Positions 36,442 through 47,600 of a stretch of 64,000 nucleotides of DNA are shown here, piece by piece; position 1 is the stretch's first letter; each line of letters starts with the position of its first letter. Under the pieces are notes generated by a model. That model worked only from the letters and a program-made list of their open reading frames with translations. It had not been told where the DNA came from and did not search any database. Location: positions 8,866,001-8,930,000 of the forward strand of contig JANTQA010000047.1 of assembly GCA_027625915.1 (NCBI GenBank), read 5' to 3'. Made by a program: the position numbers and the translations under genes. The DNA comes from Anaeramoeba flamelloides. Lineage: Eukaryota; Metamonada; Anaeramoebidae.

Positions 36442-37573
36442 TTTAATTTCCAATTTTTTCTATGATTTATTACGTTGCTAAGGAACTATTTTTTTTTTTT
36501 ATAATCACCAAATTAAATCCCTTGAATTTTAATTATCATAGAATTTGTTGAATTCCTCTTCTTCGTCTTCATCAACAACAACATCTTCTTCTTTGTCTCC
36601 CTTTTCTTATTTTTATCTTTTTTCTTTTTTTTCTTCTTTTTTTTTCTTTTTTTAGTTCAGTTTACTTCTGTTCTGATAACTTAATTGAAAGAATTTATTA
36701 AAAATTTATCAAAAATGGATTGTTTTTTTTTAAAAAATTGTGAGTTTGATCCATTTTTAAAATTATTCAACAATAAAAAATTACAGTTACTTTAAAATTT
36801 TTTTCTTTTTGTAAATTTTTTATTTTGAAGTGTATACCTATTTTAAATTACTTTAATAGTTTTGTTTAATTATAATTAAATTCTTCAATTAATTGAAAAT
36901 TATCAAGATTTTTAACTTATCTTAATTTATCGAATATAAAATATTTTATAAACTGCATTGCCATGGAGCAAATACAGGAAACAGTCATTTTAACTAACTG
37001 AAAAAGCCGAGATACAACCAAATATAGAAAAAATTGTAACATTTTCCAGTTATCTAAACGAAAAAAAAAAAAAAAACATGACTCACTAAACAATTATTTT
37101 TTTAAAAATATTTAAAAAGTTTATTATTTTTTTTTCTGATCACAAAAATATTCAAGCCAAAATAACAAAAAAAACAATCCCTGTTTTACACCTGCCAACA
37201 TGAAAAATAATAATTTTTTTACAAGTGTGATTGATCACCCTTGAAAAAAAAAAAAAAAACCAAGAACCACACCGAATTGAAATAGAAACCCCGAATGAAT
37301 TTCACATTTCCTTATTGTTTATTAAATTATTTTTCTTTTGGAAGCCAAAATGATAAAAAAAAAAATAGAAACCTTTTAAATACTGTGATATTTTATACTA
37401 TGGAGAAGATGGGCTTAATACCCCCTTTTTTTTTTTTTTTTTTTTTTTTTTGTTAAAGATAACAAACCATACTATTTTCGAAAAACAAATACCCACTTTA
37501 ATATTTTATTGGTAGTGATCCTACAGAATTTTGTCTGATATTCTTACCCAATTAAATTTTAGCCTTTGAGGTA
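36442..37573. other. Gap downstream of the carbamoyltransferase
   Basis: Non-coding, with a T27 run near 37422-37450. On the minus strand, 36536-36608 reads as an acidic protein tail, GDKEEDVVVDEDEEEEFNKF then YDN and a stop, but no exon leads into it convincingly (see findings). Confidence 0.4.
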
Positions 37574-37773
37574 TACAGCCAGTTTCTCTTTTAAGGCACA
37601 AACTTTCAACTAAATTTAAGGCACAAAAAAAATCTCAAATTAAAGCACAAAATTCAAATTCTAGTAAAAATAAATTGTAAAAAATAAAATTCCAAAATTT
37701 GTGCCTTAATTTAAGATTTTTCTGTGTTTTAATTTCGTTGTAAGTTTGTACCTTAAAAGTGAAAATGACTGTA
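37574..37773. mobile_element. Palindromic MITE, family R1
   Basis: Third full-length copy (200 bp): TACAGCCAGTTTCTCTTTTA on the left, TTAAAAGTGAAAATGACTGT then A on the right. Slightly degraded arms. Confidence 0.88.
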
Positions 37774-37925
37774 AACAATTTTCCACAATTTCTTCACCGT
37801 TATATTTTGCTTATATTTCCTATACTAATTTCCCCTTTTACTTTTTATCCTTTTCTTTTTCTATTTTTTTTTATTTTTTTTTGTTATTTTTTTTTGTTAT
37901 TTTTATTCTTATAAATAAACCAATT

Positions 37926-37964
<39 letters not shown>

Positions 37965-39509
37965 ATCTTTAAAAACACCAATTTCCACGAAGAAAAAATA
38001 AACAATATATTTCCTTTTAAATTATACACATTTATCCATATAAACTTTTCTTATTAAGCCCCCTTTTTATTGAAAATTCTGTAATAAAATATATCTTATA
38101 CTTATTTCAAAATAAACAATTTATTTTTGATTTTAGGTTTTGGTGTGAATTTTTTTAATTTGTAAAACAACTAGTTTTGATATTTTGAGTAAAATTAAAA
38201 AACGAATAATTAAAAAATTTTTATACCCCGATTTTGTTATAAAACACACAATAATCTTATTCATTATTTCAGTCTATTCTTTTAGGTGAAATTCTATTTC
38301 TGAAACAGAATTTACCAAAATAAAAATGGAAAAACTTTAAATCTAAATAATTAATAAACTTATATTTTTTTTTAAAAAAATATATGGTATTACCCCCAAA
38401 ATTTTTTTAAATTGAGTTTAATTTGATAAGAAATTTTGAAATTGAAACTTTATTTTTTAACCTTCATGTCTTAATTATTATTTTTGAATATGTGGAAATT
38501 TATAATATTTAGATTGGTTAATACCTTTTTAAGAAAAGTACATGCTCTGCAATGTAATAATTTTAAATTTAAAACCAATAAAAAAAATCATAAATTTTTC
38601 AAAAATAAAGGGTTATATTATGTATAATCCAACATTTCCTTCTGTTTTTTTCTTATTTCAATTTTTGAAATAATTTTTGATTGAAATACACACAAAAAAA
38701 TAATTTATATAAAATTTTTTTTTTTTGAAAGTCATTTTAAAATAGTGAGTACTTTTTTTTAAGATTATCATAATTACAGAGGTTCCAAACCAGTTGTGTA
38801 AATTTTAACTTTACCCAAAATTTTAATATTTATGAAATTTCTTCAAAGTGAAATATCTGTTAAAACTAATTAAAGGTTGTAAACCACAAAACACATAATT
38901 ACAATAAAAAAAACTTTCTTAAATCACTTCCCTCTTTTTTTTGAATTTTTTGAAACATTTTTGATATTAATTAAAAACAATTTTATTTTGTAATATATCT
39001 TCAATATTAATTACAATAATAGAAGATTTGTGACCAACACAACACTTGATAATTTTAATTAAAATGAGTTCAAATGAATTTTAATTAAAATAAATAATTT
39101 AAATCCAGTTAAATCGTATGTACCACGCTTAAACACACTATAAAAATTTATAAAAGAGTTTAAAAATTCACCACTTTTTTAAAATCGTTATATTTCCAAT
39201 TTTTGGAAACAAAATATACTTTGTATTAGAAAAATTATTTTTAGGTACTAGTCATTTACAATGAATTTGTCCCACACCCAAGGAGTAAATTGCCACCAAA
39301 AAAGGGAAGGTGAAATTGCCCTTCTATTAATGACAAAATTCAAATAACAAAAAAAAAATTCTATGATCTTATTGATAAAAAATCCAATTAAAAAAAAAAC
39401 GTTTCAATAAATTCTCGATTTGTCAAAAAATTCACAAAAAAAAAAGTTTCAAAGGTAATCTTTATTATCAAAAAAACCAAATTAAAAAAAAAAATTAATT
39501 TTTTTCTTA
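37774..39509. other. Non-coding gap
   Basis: Holds an AT microsatellite (37927-37958) and several T runs. One short exon-like stretch at 39245-39311 is treated in the findings. Confidence 0.5.
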
Positions 39510-39969
39510 CTGTTGAGAGAAAAATGGTGGACAGAGAAAAATAGTTGGAAAGAAATTTTAATTTTGAACATTACTGAAAATGATTTTTAATTTCTATCGT
39601 TTGTGAAACAAAAAAAGACAATAAAAATAATCTACTTATTAGAATAAGGGTTAATGTAATTCTACTCTTCCAAAACCTTATTTTTTATAATCTAAAGCAA
39701 GTTTAAAAATTACCATTTTCAGAATTAATAGTAAACTTTACTAAAACTAAGATTTTTGTTAAAATAGCATGATCTACTTTAGTTATCAACCATTCAAATG
39801 AGTATTCTGCACAAACCACAAATTAATGAACTTATAACACATTTAAAGCTGGATTTATATAAAATTCACCTAGTTATCAATTGGATTTGATTTTCAATTT
39901 TACTAATGTTCCCAATTAAAAATTGTGTCCAACCATTTTTCTGTCTCCAAAATTTTTCTCTCAATAGTT
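39510..39969. mobile_element. Inverted-repeat element, family D
   Basis: Left end CTGTTGAGAGAAAAATGGTG then GACAGAGAAAAATAGTTGGA. Right end TCCAACCATTTTTCTGTCTC then CAAAATTTTTCTCTCAATAG. Inside these, GAACATTACTGAAAATG and TACTAATGTTCCCAATTAAA match the arms of the copy at 12.1 kb. It is 460 bp with no ORF. Confidence 0.75.
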
Positions 39970-40029
39970 ATTTTAAATTTCCAAAGGGTTATATTTCTTC
40001 AATTTAAAACAAATTGATTTCTTTCCACC

Positions 40030-40300
40030 CACAATCAATTTAATTTGCTTTAATCTAATTTGTGGTTAGTTTTTAACGCACTATATTTGACCAAGTAAGG
40101 ATTTTGTAACATTCTTGAGATAAAAATCAGACATTTGAGAAAGGAAAAAATGAAAAAAAAAAAATCTTCAAGATCTCAAAATACCATCAAATAGTGTTAC
40201 ACTTCAAAACCAACATAGTTGTTTTCAAAATTATATATCACAACCATTCTAATTGTAAATTGAGTGTCTGTCTTTTCGACTCTTTTTTCTAAAAATGACC
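40030..40300. repeat. Diverged repeat shared with 14.6-14.9 kb
   Basis: Shared blocks TTTGTGGTTAGTTTTTAA, AAGGATTTTGTAACATTCTT then GAGA, and CGACTCTTTTTTCT. No terminal structure is seen. Confidence 0.45.
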
Positions 40301-41356
40301 TCTTTTTGTTTGGAAATTGATCTGCCATCACATGTTGATTGGATTTTAGTTGTTATTAGGCACTCATAAAAATTACAAATTTTTTTTTTTTTAAATTTAA
40401 TTATATTATTTTTCACCGAAATGACTCGACCCTGATGCGAAACGTATAACAACTTTATTTTTTTTTTTAATTTCCTGCTGTTGTGATAATACCCATCTTT
40501 TTGCTACAACTATAAACTATTTTTGATATCATTGCGTGCTCATAAATTATAAATATTGCAATTGTTTCTAAACACAAAATAAGAGATGACATCTTCTTTT
40601 TTTTTATGTGAATATAATTTCCATTTTTCGATTTGAATATAATTTCTTTTCTTTTGCTTTATTTTGGAATTAGATTAAACATTTTGATTTACTGGTATTT
40701 GAATTAAAAAAGGGATAAAAATTTCAGATAGGTTTCTTTTTTTACATATATCTTTTATTAGGGAATTATCTTTTCGTTATCAAATTGTATTCTTTTTTGA
40801 ACTTTTTCAAAGATATTTCATTTGGTGATAGTGAAATTACCAAATAAAACTAATTTATTACTTGTAAAAATTTCAAAGAAACAAACCATTAAAATGAGAG
40901 AAAAGTTTTTTCCATTTATAAATCAAGTGTAAGTATTCAATAGTTCTATTACACCTTTTGCTGTTAAAAAAATTTGAGTGTAAAGCACCCAAATTTAGAT
41001 GTTTAGTTTTTTGGTCCAATAAAAATAATTCAGTGGTGTGATTATGTTAAATCTACTCTCAAGTCATTTTGAATAGTTGTTTTATTTTAACTAAGAATGG
41101 TCTTAATAAAAACAAAAAGTTGTGGCAAAAAAGAACTGTTTCAAGCCATTTATTATTTTTTAGAATTCCTTATCTTTCTTTTTTTCTTTTTGAAAAAAAA
41201 AGAAAAGAAATTTGTTTTGTTAATTTTGTTTTTATTATTTTTGAAAGAATAAAAATAAACAAAAATAAAAAAGAAGAAGAAGAAGAAGAAGAAGACAAAA
41301 AAATTCTTGTGAATAGTTTGAAATTTTTTTGATACGGGATCTTTTTTGTTTTTCAT

Positions 41357-41708
41357 TTAATTTTGTTCTGATGTTTGTAAAATTTTGTCAATGGTATCCA
41401 TTCTTCGTTCCAAATTGGCAAGCTTTTCAGAAATTTTTGCAAGGCGGTATCTTGTTGATTTATCTGAAAACGAGATCAAGTGTTAAATTATTAAAAAAGA
41501 GATCGATATTTGAGATTTAAAACAAGAAAAATTTTGAGAAATTTGGATCAACAAATAAACAAACCAAAAAGAAAAAATATATACCAAAGTTATTTAAAAA
41601 TTCAGTAATCTTTAAAATACTTAAAGAGACTGATTCAATAAATTCACGATCTTCCCAATCTTGAGTTGTAATATCTGTTGTGTGATCGAATTTAAGCTTT
41701 TTGGACAT
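41357..41708 (-). CDS. BRK1: BRICK1/HSPC300, SCAR/WAVE complex subunit, two exons
   Basis: BRK1 is the smallest subunit of the pentameric SCAR/WAVE regulatory complex, which relays active Rac to Arp2/3 and builds branched actin in pseudopods. Exon 1 (41585-41708, ATG at 41708) and exon 2 (41357-41463) join in phase across a 121 bp intron (GTATAT to TTTTCAG). Together they make 76 residues, against 75 in human BRK1. The match is unmistakable: QDWEDREFIESVSLSILKITEFLNNFDKSTRYRLAKISEKLANLERRMDTID corresponds to [52 protein letters not shown] in pattern; the DW.(D/N)RE(F/Y)IE and FLN.F motifs are diagnostic. The C-terminal half is the coiled coil that packs with WAVE and Abi. The open frame continues 12 codons upstream, but Met at 41708 matches the family start. 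Confidence 0.95.
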
Positions 41709-42735
41709 CACAAGCAAAAAAAAGAAAATGAAAAATTTCTTCAAAAAAGAAAAAAAATGAAACGACCTTGATTAAAAATTTGTGGTTTATTTTTCCTCTA
41801 TTTGGAATTAATTTGTTATTTTTATAAAGAAAGGAATGGTTGTGTGAGTTTCTTCTCTTGAAAGATCTGATCATTAAAGTATGGAAAGTTTTTTTTAACC
41901 TCAAAATGTTGTTCTGCAATTTTCAATTTTTAGTATTTTTTCATTGGGTAATAATTCCTCTTATCTTGGAAATATTTCAAAGCTAAAGCAATATTTAAAG
42001 AGGTGTGTTGTTATAGTTGTTGTTGGGTTTGAGTTTTGGAGATCATTTTTATTGTATCTCTTTGGAAATTTCGTTTCTTTGGATTGTTTTATTTGTCAAA
42101 AATTACTTTTGGTTTTTAAAAAGTTTTTTAATTTGAAAAATAAAGTTAAAAATTGAAATAGAGTTAAATAGAATACTCAAAATGAATTCTACCTTGATGA
42201 AATTGAATTAATATATAAAAAAGAATTATTTCAGATATCTAAGAATACTTATTTTTGGATATTTTTTGAGATTGTAGAATGGGATCATTTTTTCAAAAAT
42301 AAATCTTTATATAATATTTTGAAGAAATGATAGATCTTGCATTTTTCTTCTTATAATTCTAGTAGTATTTGGGATAACAAAATTAAATATAGAATTTTAT
42401 CAAAATTAGTTCCTTATTAAAGAATTGACAAAAAAAATCCAGGTCGATTCAATGAATTAGAGAAGTGAAAAAAATACTGAACATGATAAAAATTTCAGAC
42501 AAGATTTTTAATTGTTGGCATCAGGAAAAGTGTGAAGAAATTGCTAAAAGGTGATATCAAATCCTTGTTATAAATAACCAAATTCTTTTATGAAACTAGG
42601 AATAAAACCACCTAAAGTTTATTAAAGTAGGGTGTCTTTAGAATACTCAAGTAATTGTTTGATAGTTTAAAGTAGATCTACTATTTTTGAAAAACCATCA
42701 AGTTTTATAGAAGTTTACTAAAGTTTAGAAAAAAT
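41709..42735. other. Non-coding gap upstream of BRK1
   Basis: No exon recognised. The plus ORF at 41944-42156 is hydrophobic and composition-driven. Confidence 0.45.
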
Positions 42736-42799
42736 TACCGTCAGTTTCAGTTTTAAGGCACTAACTTAAACGAAATTTAAAGCACAAAAACAATCTCAA
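42736..42799. mobile_element. Truncated R1 MITE
   Basis: Only the left arm remains: TACCGTCAGTTTCAGTTTTA then AGGCAC, AAATTTAAAGCAC, and AATCTCAA. It stops abruptly at AATCTCAATGG, where an R7-like stretch begins (about 42800-42960, with TTATTGTTTTGTGTGCTAAT then TCAGCAA resembling 31490-31515). Confidence 0.75.
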
Positions 42800-43456
42800 T
42801 GGTCAATAATATAGCGATACTCAATAATATTCCCCGCATTATTGTAGATATTGTGATAAATTTCAAAATATCTTTATAAAATAATAAACAATAGATTGAA
42901 AGTTTATTGTTTTGTGTGCTAATTCAGCAAAATTTTTTAAAAAGAAACACTTATTTCTTTTGATCCAAAAATCGAATCCTGTTAAAAAAAAATATTCTTT
43001 TTAAAAAGATCAAAAGATATTTAATTAAATCAATAACCAGTTCTGGATTTTGATTATTATTTTAATTTTATTCTGGATTTACTATAAATGCTGTGACAAT
43101 TCATGTTATCACGTAAATTTCTAATATATTCTCAATTTACTCGAAAGTATTAAGAATTTTTTTTTTTTATTTTATAAAAGAAAATTTTTGATTTTTCACA
43201 TTGACCTAATTATTGAACTAATTTTTTTGACATGATGATGAAAATTGATTAAAAATTTTTTTATTAAATTATTGTACTTTATTATCGTTCAATTATTTTA
43301 AAAATTGAGTCAAAAAAACAAAGAAATTCTATAATAGGAAAATTGATAAAATTAATAATTAACAACTTTTGTTAATAGATTATTTCTTAATTAAAATTAA
43401 TTAAATTATTTTAAGTTTTAGTTTTTTTTTCAAACAGAAAACACTAAAAATATATT

Positions 43457-44162
43457 TTATGTATTTGTTTTTTTCATATATGAAATAGAAATATATTTTA
43501 GAAATACTTCTTTATCCGAAAAAATATTTTTTAATTTTTGGTTTGATTTCTTTTTTGTAAATTGGACATACTTTTTTTCAAAACAATTCTTTATAAAATA
43601 CATTTCACAAATCAACTTACTTAGAAGATTATTTTTATTGAATGGATATTCATTCCAAATTAATTTCAAAATAAAATTATATTGCCATTGAATATATATC
43701 ATATTAGTTCGCCCTTGTTCAAAGGTGTCTAAAAAATCAAATAATAAAGTAGTAATATTTGTTGATCTCATCAAATTAAAAACGAACCTTGTATTAGTAA
43801 AAAATCCCAACAATTTCTAAAAAAAATCTATATTTTGCCATAAATTTAAAGACTGAATTATTAATATACAGACTACAAAGTTACAAAAGATCTTTGTTAA
43901 ATTTGTGGCGAAGTTTAGATAGGTTGCTAAAAAATTCAATTTTTTTTAAAAAATTAAAATAACCAAAAAATTATTTTGATCACTGATTTCTGTTATATTG
44001 GAAACATATTGATGTTACAATTTACTTTATATAAAAAGTAAACAAAATTCATCTGTCTTTATGTTTTTATGTTGATGATTATTCAGTTAATCTTTGAAAT
44101 TAAAAAATTCAAAAAATACTTACTTTTGGGAGTTTGAAATATGAATTATTAAGTAAACTCAT
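43457..44162 (-). CDS. Probable two-exon gene, helical protein of unknown function
   Basis: Exon 1 (44124-44162, MSLLNNSYFKLPK, donor GTAAGT) and exon 2 (43457-43816, acceptor TTTTTTTTAG) join in phase to 132 residues. The frame in exon 2 begins exactly at the acceptor. It is richer in Trp, Cys and Met than random AT-rich ORFs (IQWQYNFILKLIWNEYPFNK, LICEMYFIKNCF). The pattern suggests a helical-repeat protein. A faint resemblance to the SAPS region of protein phosphatase 6 regulatory subunits (LNMFFKYTWNNFLH) is not enough to name it. The frame stays open upstream of the Met, so more 5' exons are possible. The ankyrin-BTB gene starts about 500 bp away in the opposite direction, an arrangement suggesting a shared divergent promoter. 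Confidence 0.45.
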
Positions 44163-44669
44163 ACTATTATTTTGATTTTCTATTTTTAGATTTGGAAAAG
44201 TTATTAAAAAAAAAATTATTCAAAATGAAACTTTTTAAATATTGATCATTAGTAATAAATATAATAATTTATTCTACAATAATATTTAGAAAAGATTTTT
44301 TAAAGTCACAGAAACTATTTGAGCCATGCAGTACTAATACGAATAACAACCAATTTCAACATACTTTGATTCAGGAGAAATCTATTGTAACACGAATCCC
44401 TTAAATCAATAAAATTCTAAATTGATAACTGAGGGTGAAAATTCCAAAAACAAGGATTGAACCAAAAATTTATTACAATTTTTTTGAATTTATTGATATT
44501 TAAAAACAAAAAAACAATTCAAATACTCCTAAGGACCAAACGGCTATCACAAACAACACAAAATTTTTTTTTCTATTAAAGTTTGAAGTAAATAACCTTT
44601 CCTACTTCATTTTTTACATTATTATCTTTTTCAAATATTTCTGTTTATAAAAATCACACTCCAATTATT

Positions 44670-47600
44670 ATGAACATTTACCAATTAATAAAGAAGGGAG
44701 ATCTTCAACTACTTAGCAAATATTTTAAAAAAGATGAAAATTTTGATCGTCATATCGTTTGTTTTTTGTTTTAATCACTTTTAATTTACTTTAACCCTTC
44801 GCTGGTTTGGTTAATAAACTATTTTTTTAAAAACCTAAAACATCAAACATTTATAGAACGATGAACCACCTTTAATTCATTACACAATTACAAACAAGGC
44901 AAGCCAAAAGGTTTTAGTTTTTTTGATTTCAATAGGGTTTGATCCAGATATTCGCAATGTATGTAACATTTTTTCGATCTGTTCACAAAACAACAATAAA
45001 ACACCTTTTCTTTTTTTTTACCTTTATGAAAATTTTTATCAATCTCTTTATAATTCAATTTAGCTGAGTGGAGAAAACCCTATTCACATTGCAATAAAAA
45101 ATGGTTTGAAAAAAAATATAATTGATCTTTTAATAATTTCTGGTGCAGAAGTTAATGCAGAAAATGTAAGTTACAACAATAATTAAACCTTCTTTTTAGA
45201 TTTTTTTTCTTTTAATTGCTATTAACCAAGAACACACTTATCAAGCAAAATGGTGAGTATAACAAAAACTTGGAATTCTCACCAACACTTCTTTTCTTGA
45301 TTAACACCAACAATTGGGTTTTCAATTTCCCGCTCAAAAACAAAAGCAAATTAACAACATTTTTTACAACTTATTTTTGTTTGATTTTGGTAATTCATTT
45401 GAAAATCCTCTGAAATTTGATGAAATACACAAGCCAGAGAATCCGACAATTAAACAAAAATAATGCTAATATTGTTCTTTTTTCAGAAATTGTTTCTTTT
45501 GTTCTTCTGTCCCAAAATAATCATTTTTAAAACCAGAAACAAATACTGCGATTTTCCAATTATAACTGGAATAATTGTTATTTCAAGTTCCCGAAATATT
45601 TTACTACTTATTAGGAGATCAAACGCCAAAGATCTTCACAAAACCAATTAAGAATGATCATTTTTAAGAGATTTAATTAAACTTTCTTTTTATTGGACTT
45701 TGAAATACAATTTTAATTATGGAAATTTTATTTTAACAGTATAATAGAAGAACAATTATTTTTCCTTTTTTCAATTCTTAAATCCGGCTTTCATTTAGGA
45801 TTCTTTATTTACCCAATATAAGGTATTTCCAAAAAAATGTGGCATTTTTTTTTACATTTCATAAAACATCATCTTTGTCAGTGGAGATATTCGTTAATTG
45901 GCAATAACAAATTAAGTTAAATATTAATATTGATTGAATCAATGACGATGGTATTTATTTCAAAAAAATATTTGATGAAATATTTCCACAAAATGAAAAA
46001 AAAAAAATAACACTTTTTTTGGAGAAAACAATGTACGACCAATTTCAATAAAAAACTGGGGATATGGATTGGGTACAAATGATTTTTTAAACAATAAAAT
46101 ACAGTTATATGTTTTCAATTCTATTTAAAAATTTGTTGAGATTACACAAGTTATGAAAACGGTTTATTCTAATCAAAAAGAAAATAATAAACACAAATTT
46201 TCACCCCTAAAAAAAAATCAGACTAAATCAAGGTTAGAAAATTTAATAACTTTTATTTTTGTAATACAATACTAAGAAACAAATTGAAGTATTATCAAGA
46301 ATCAATAAATGGTAGTTAATGATTTTAGATGTTTAAATACTTTTTTGAAGATTGAGTTTAAAAGATATATTTTAAAATAAGATTTGCCCCACTTTATTGG
46401 AAATAAATTAGACTTTAAAAAAAGAACCAAACAAAAAAAAAAAAAAAGAGAGCAAATTACAATTCTATTTGTATGAAAACTCTTTTATTATTTGCAGAAT
46501 AAATGAGAAAAAATTTTCACTATATTTTCCTGATATTTTTTTTTACAAATAGAGTTTTCAAAGAAGTAGGTTGTAATTGGAAACTCTCTTAATTCGTAAA
46601 AAAATGGAACACGAATTGAAATTTTTTTTTCCCATTTATTAAGCAAATATCAGTAAAGAAAAAAATTGAATTTTTATTCAAAATTTAATTGCTTTTTTTT
46701 TTTAATAAAATTATTGAAATATAATTGGAAGTGTCAATAGAAGTTACCTGTAAATCTTTATTGAAAATTTTTGGAATTTTTTTAAAAAAATGAAAAATAA
46801 AGAATAATATATTGATAAAAATAAATTTAATTTTATTGAAATTTCGATGCACGATATTTATTTTGTATGAAAAAATAGAAATACCACCAAAAATAGAAGA
46901 TAAGAAAAACACTAAAAATCGAAAAAAAAAGATAAGAAAAAAGATAGTAATAGAAATCAAGCAATTAAAAAAGTTTTTGAATCAAATCATTAAAAAATCT
47001 TCTAAATTCATTGTTTCCTAATTTTTTTTTTCTTAACAATCATCAATTTTATTTTACTACACTGTTAAATCTTTTATATTTTTTTGGGACTTAATGATTT
47101 ATTTGTTATTTTTATTTATTTATTATTGTGTTGGAAGAAAAAGAAGATAAACACAAAAGCAAACTAAAAAGACTTAATCTTAAGTCAAAATTCTATTGCA
47201 CCATTTATTCCACGGTCAAACAAAAAAACAAATCTAAAAATTAAAAAGTAAAATAAATAAAAAATAATGAAAACATATAAAACTATTTTTATTTCCAATA
47301 ACTAAAAACTAAATTACAATTTCGGAAAAAAAGTTCAACATATTTTTTTTTTAGTTACGAGTCTCTTAACTGGAAACTTTACTAAAAATGAAAAACTAAG
47401 ATCAATTAAGAAAAGCAAAAAAAAAAAATGATTAAAGTCAAAATGGAGTATTAAACACAACAAACATTTAATTCAATACTAAAACCCCAATTCAAAATTT
47501 TTAACACACCAAAATTCAATTTTTGAGCAAAAAAACTTATTTAATCAATTCTAGAAGAAATGCCAAATTAGAACCATTCACTAATTTAAAATGTTAATAC

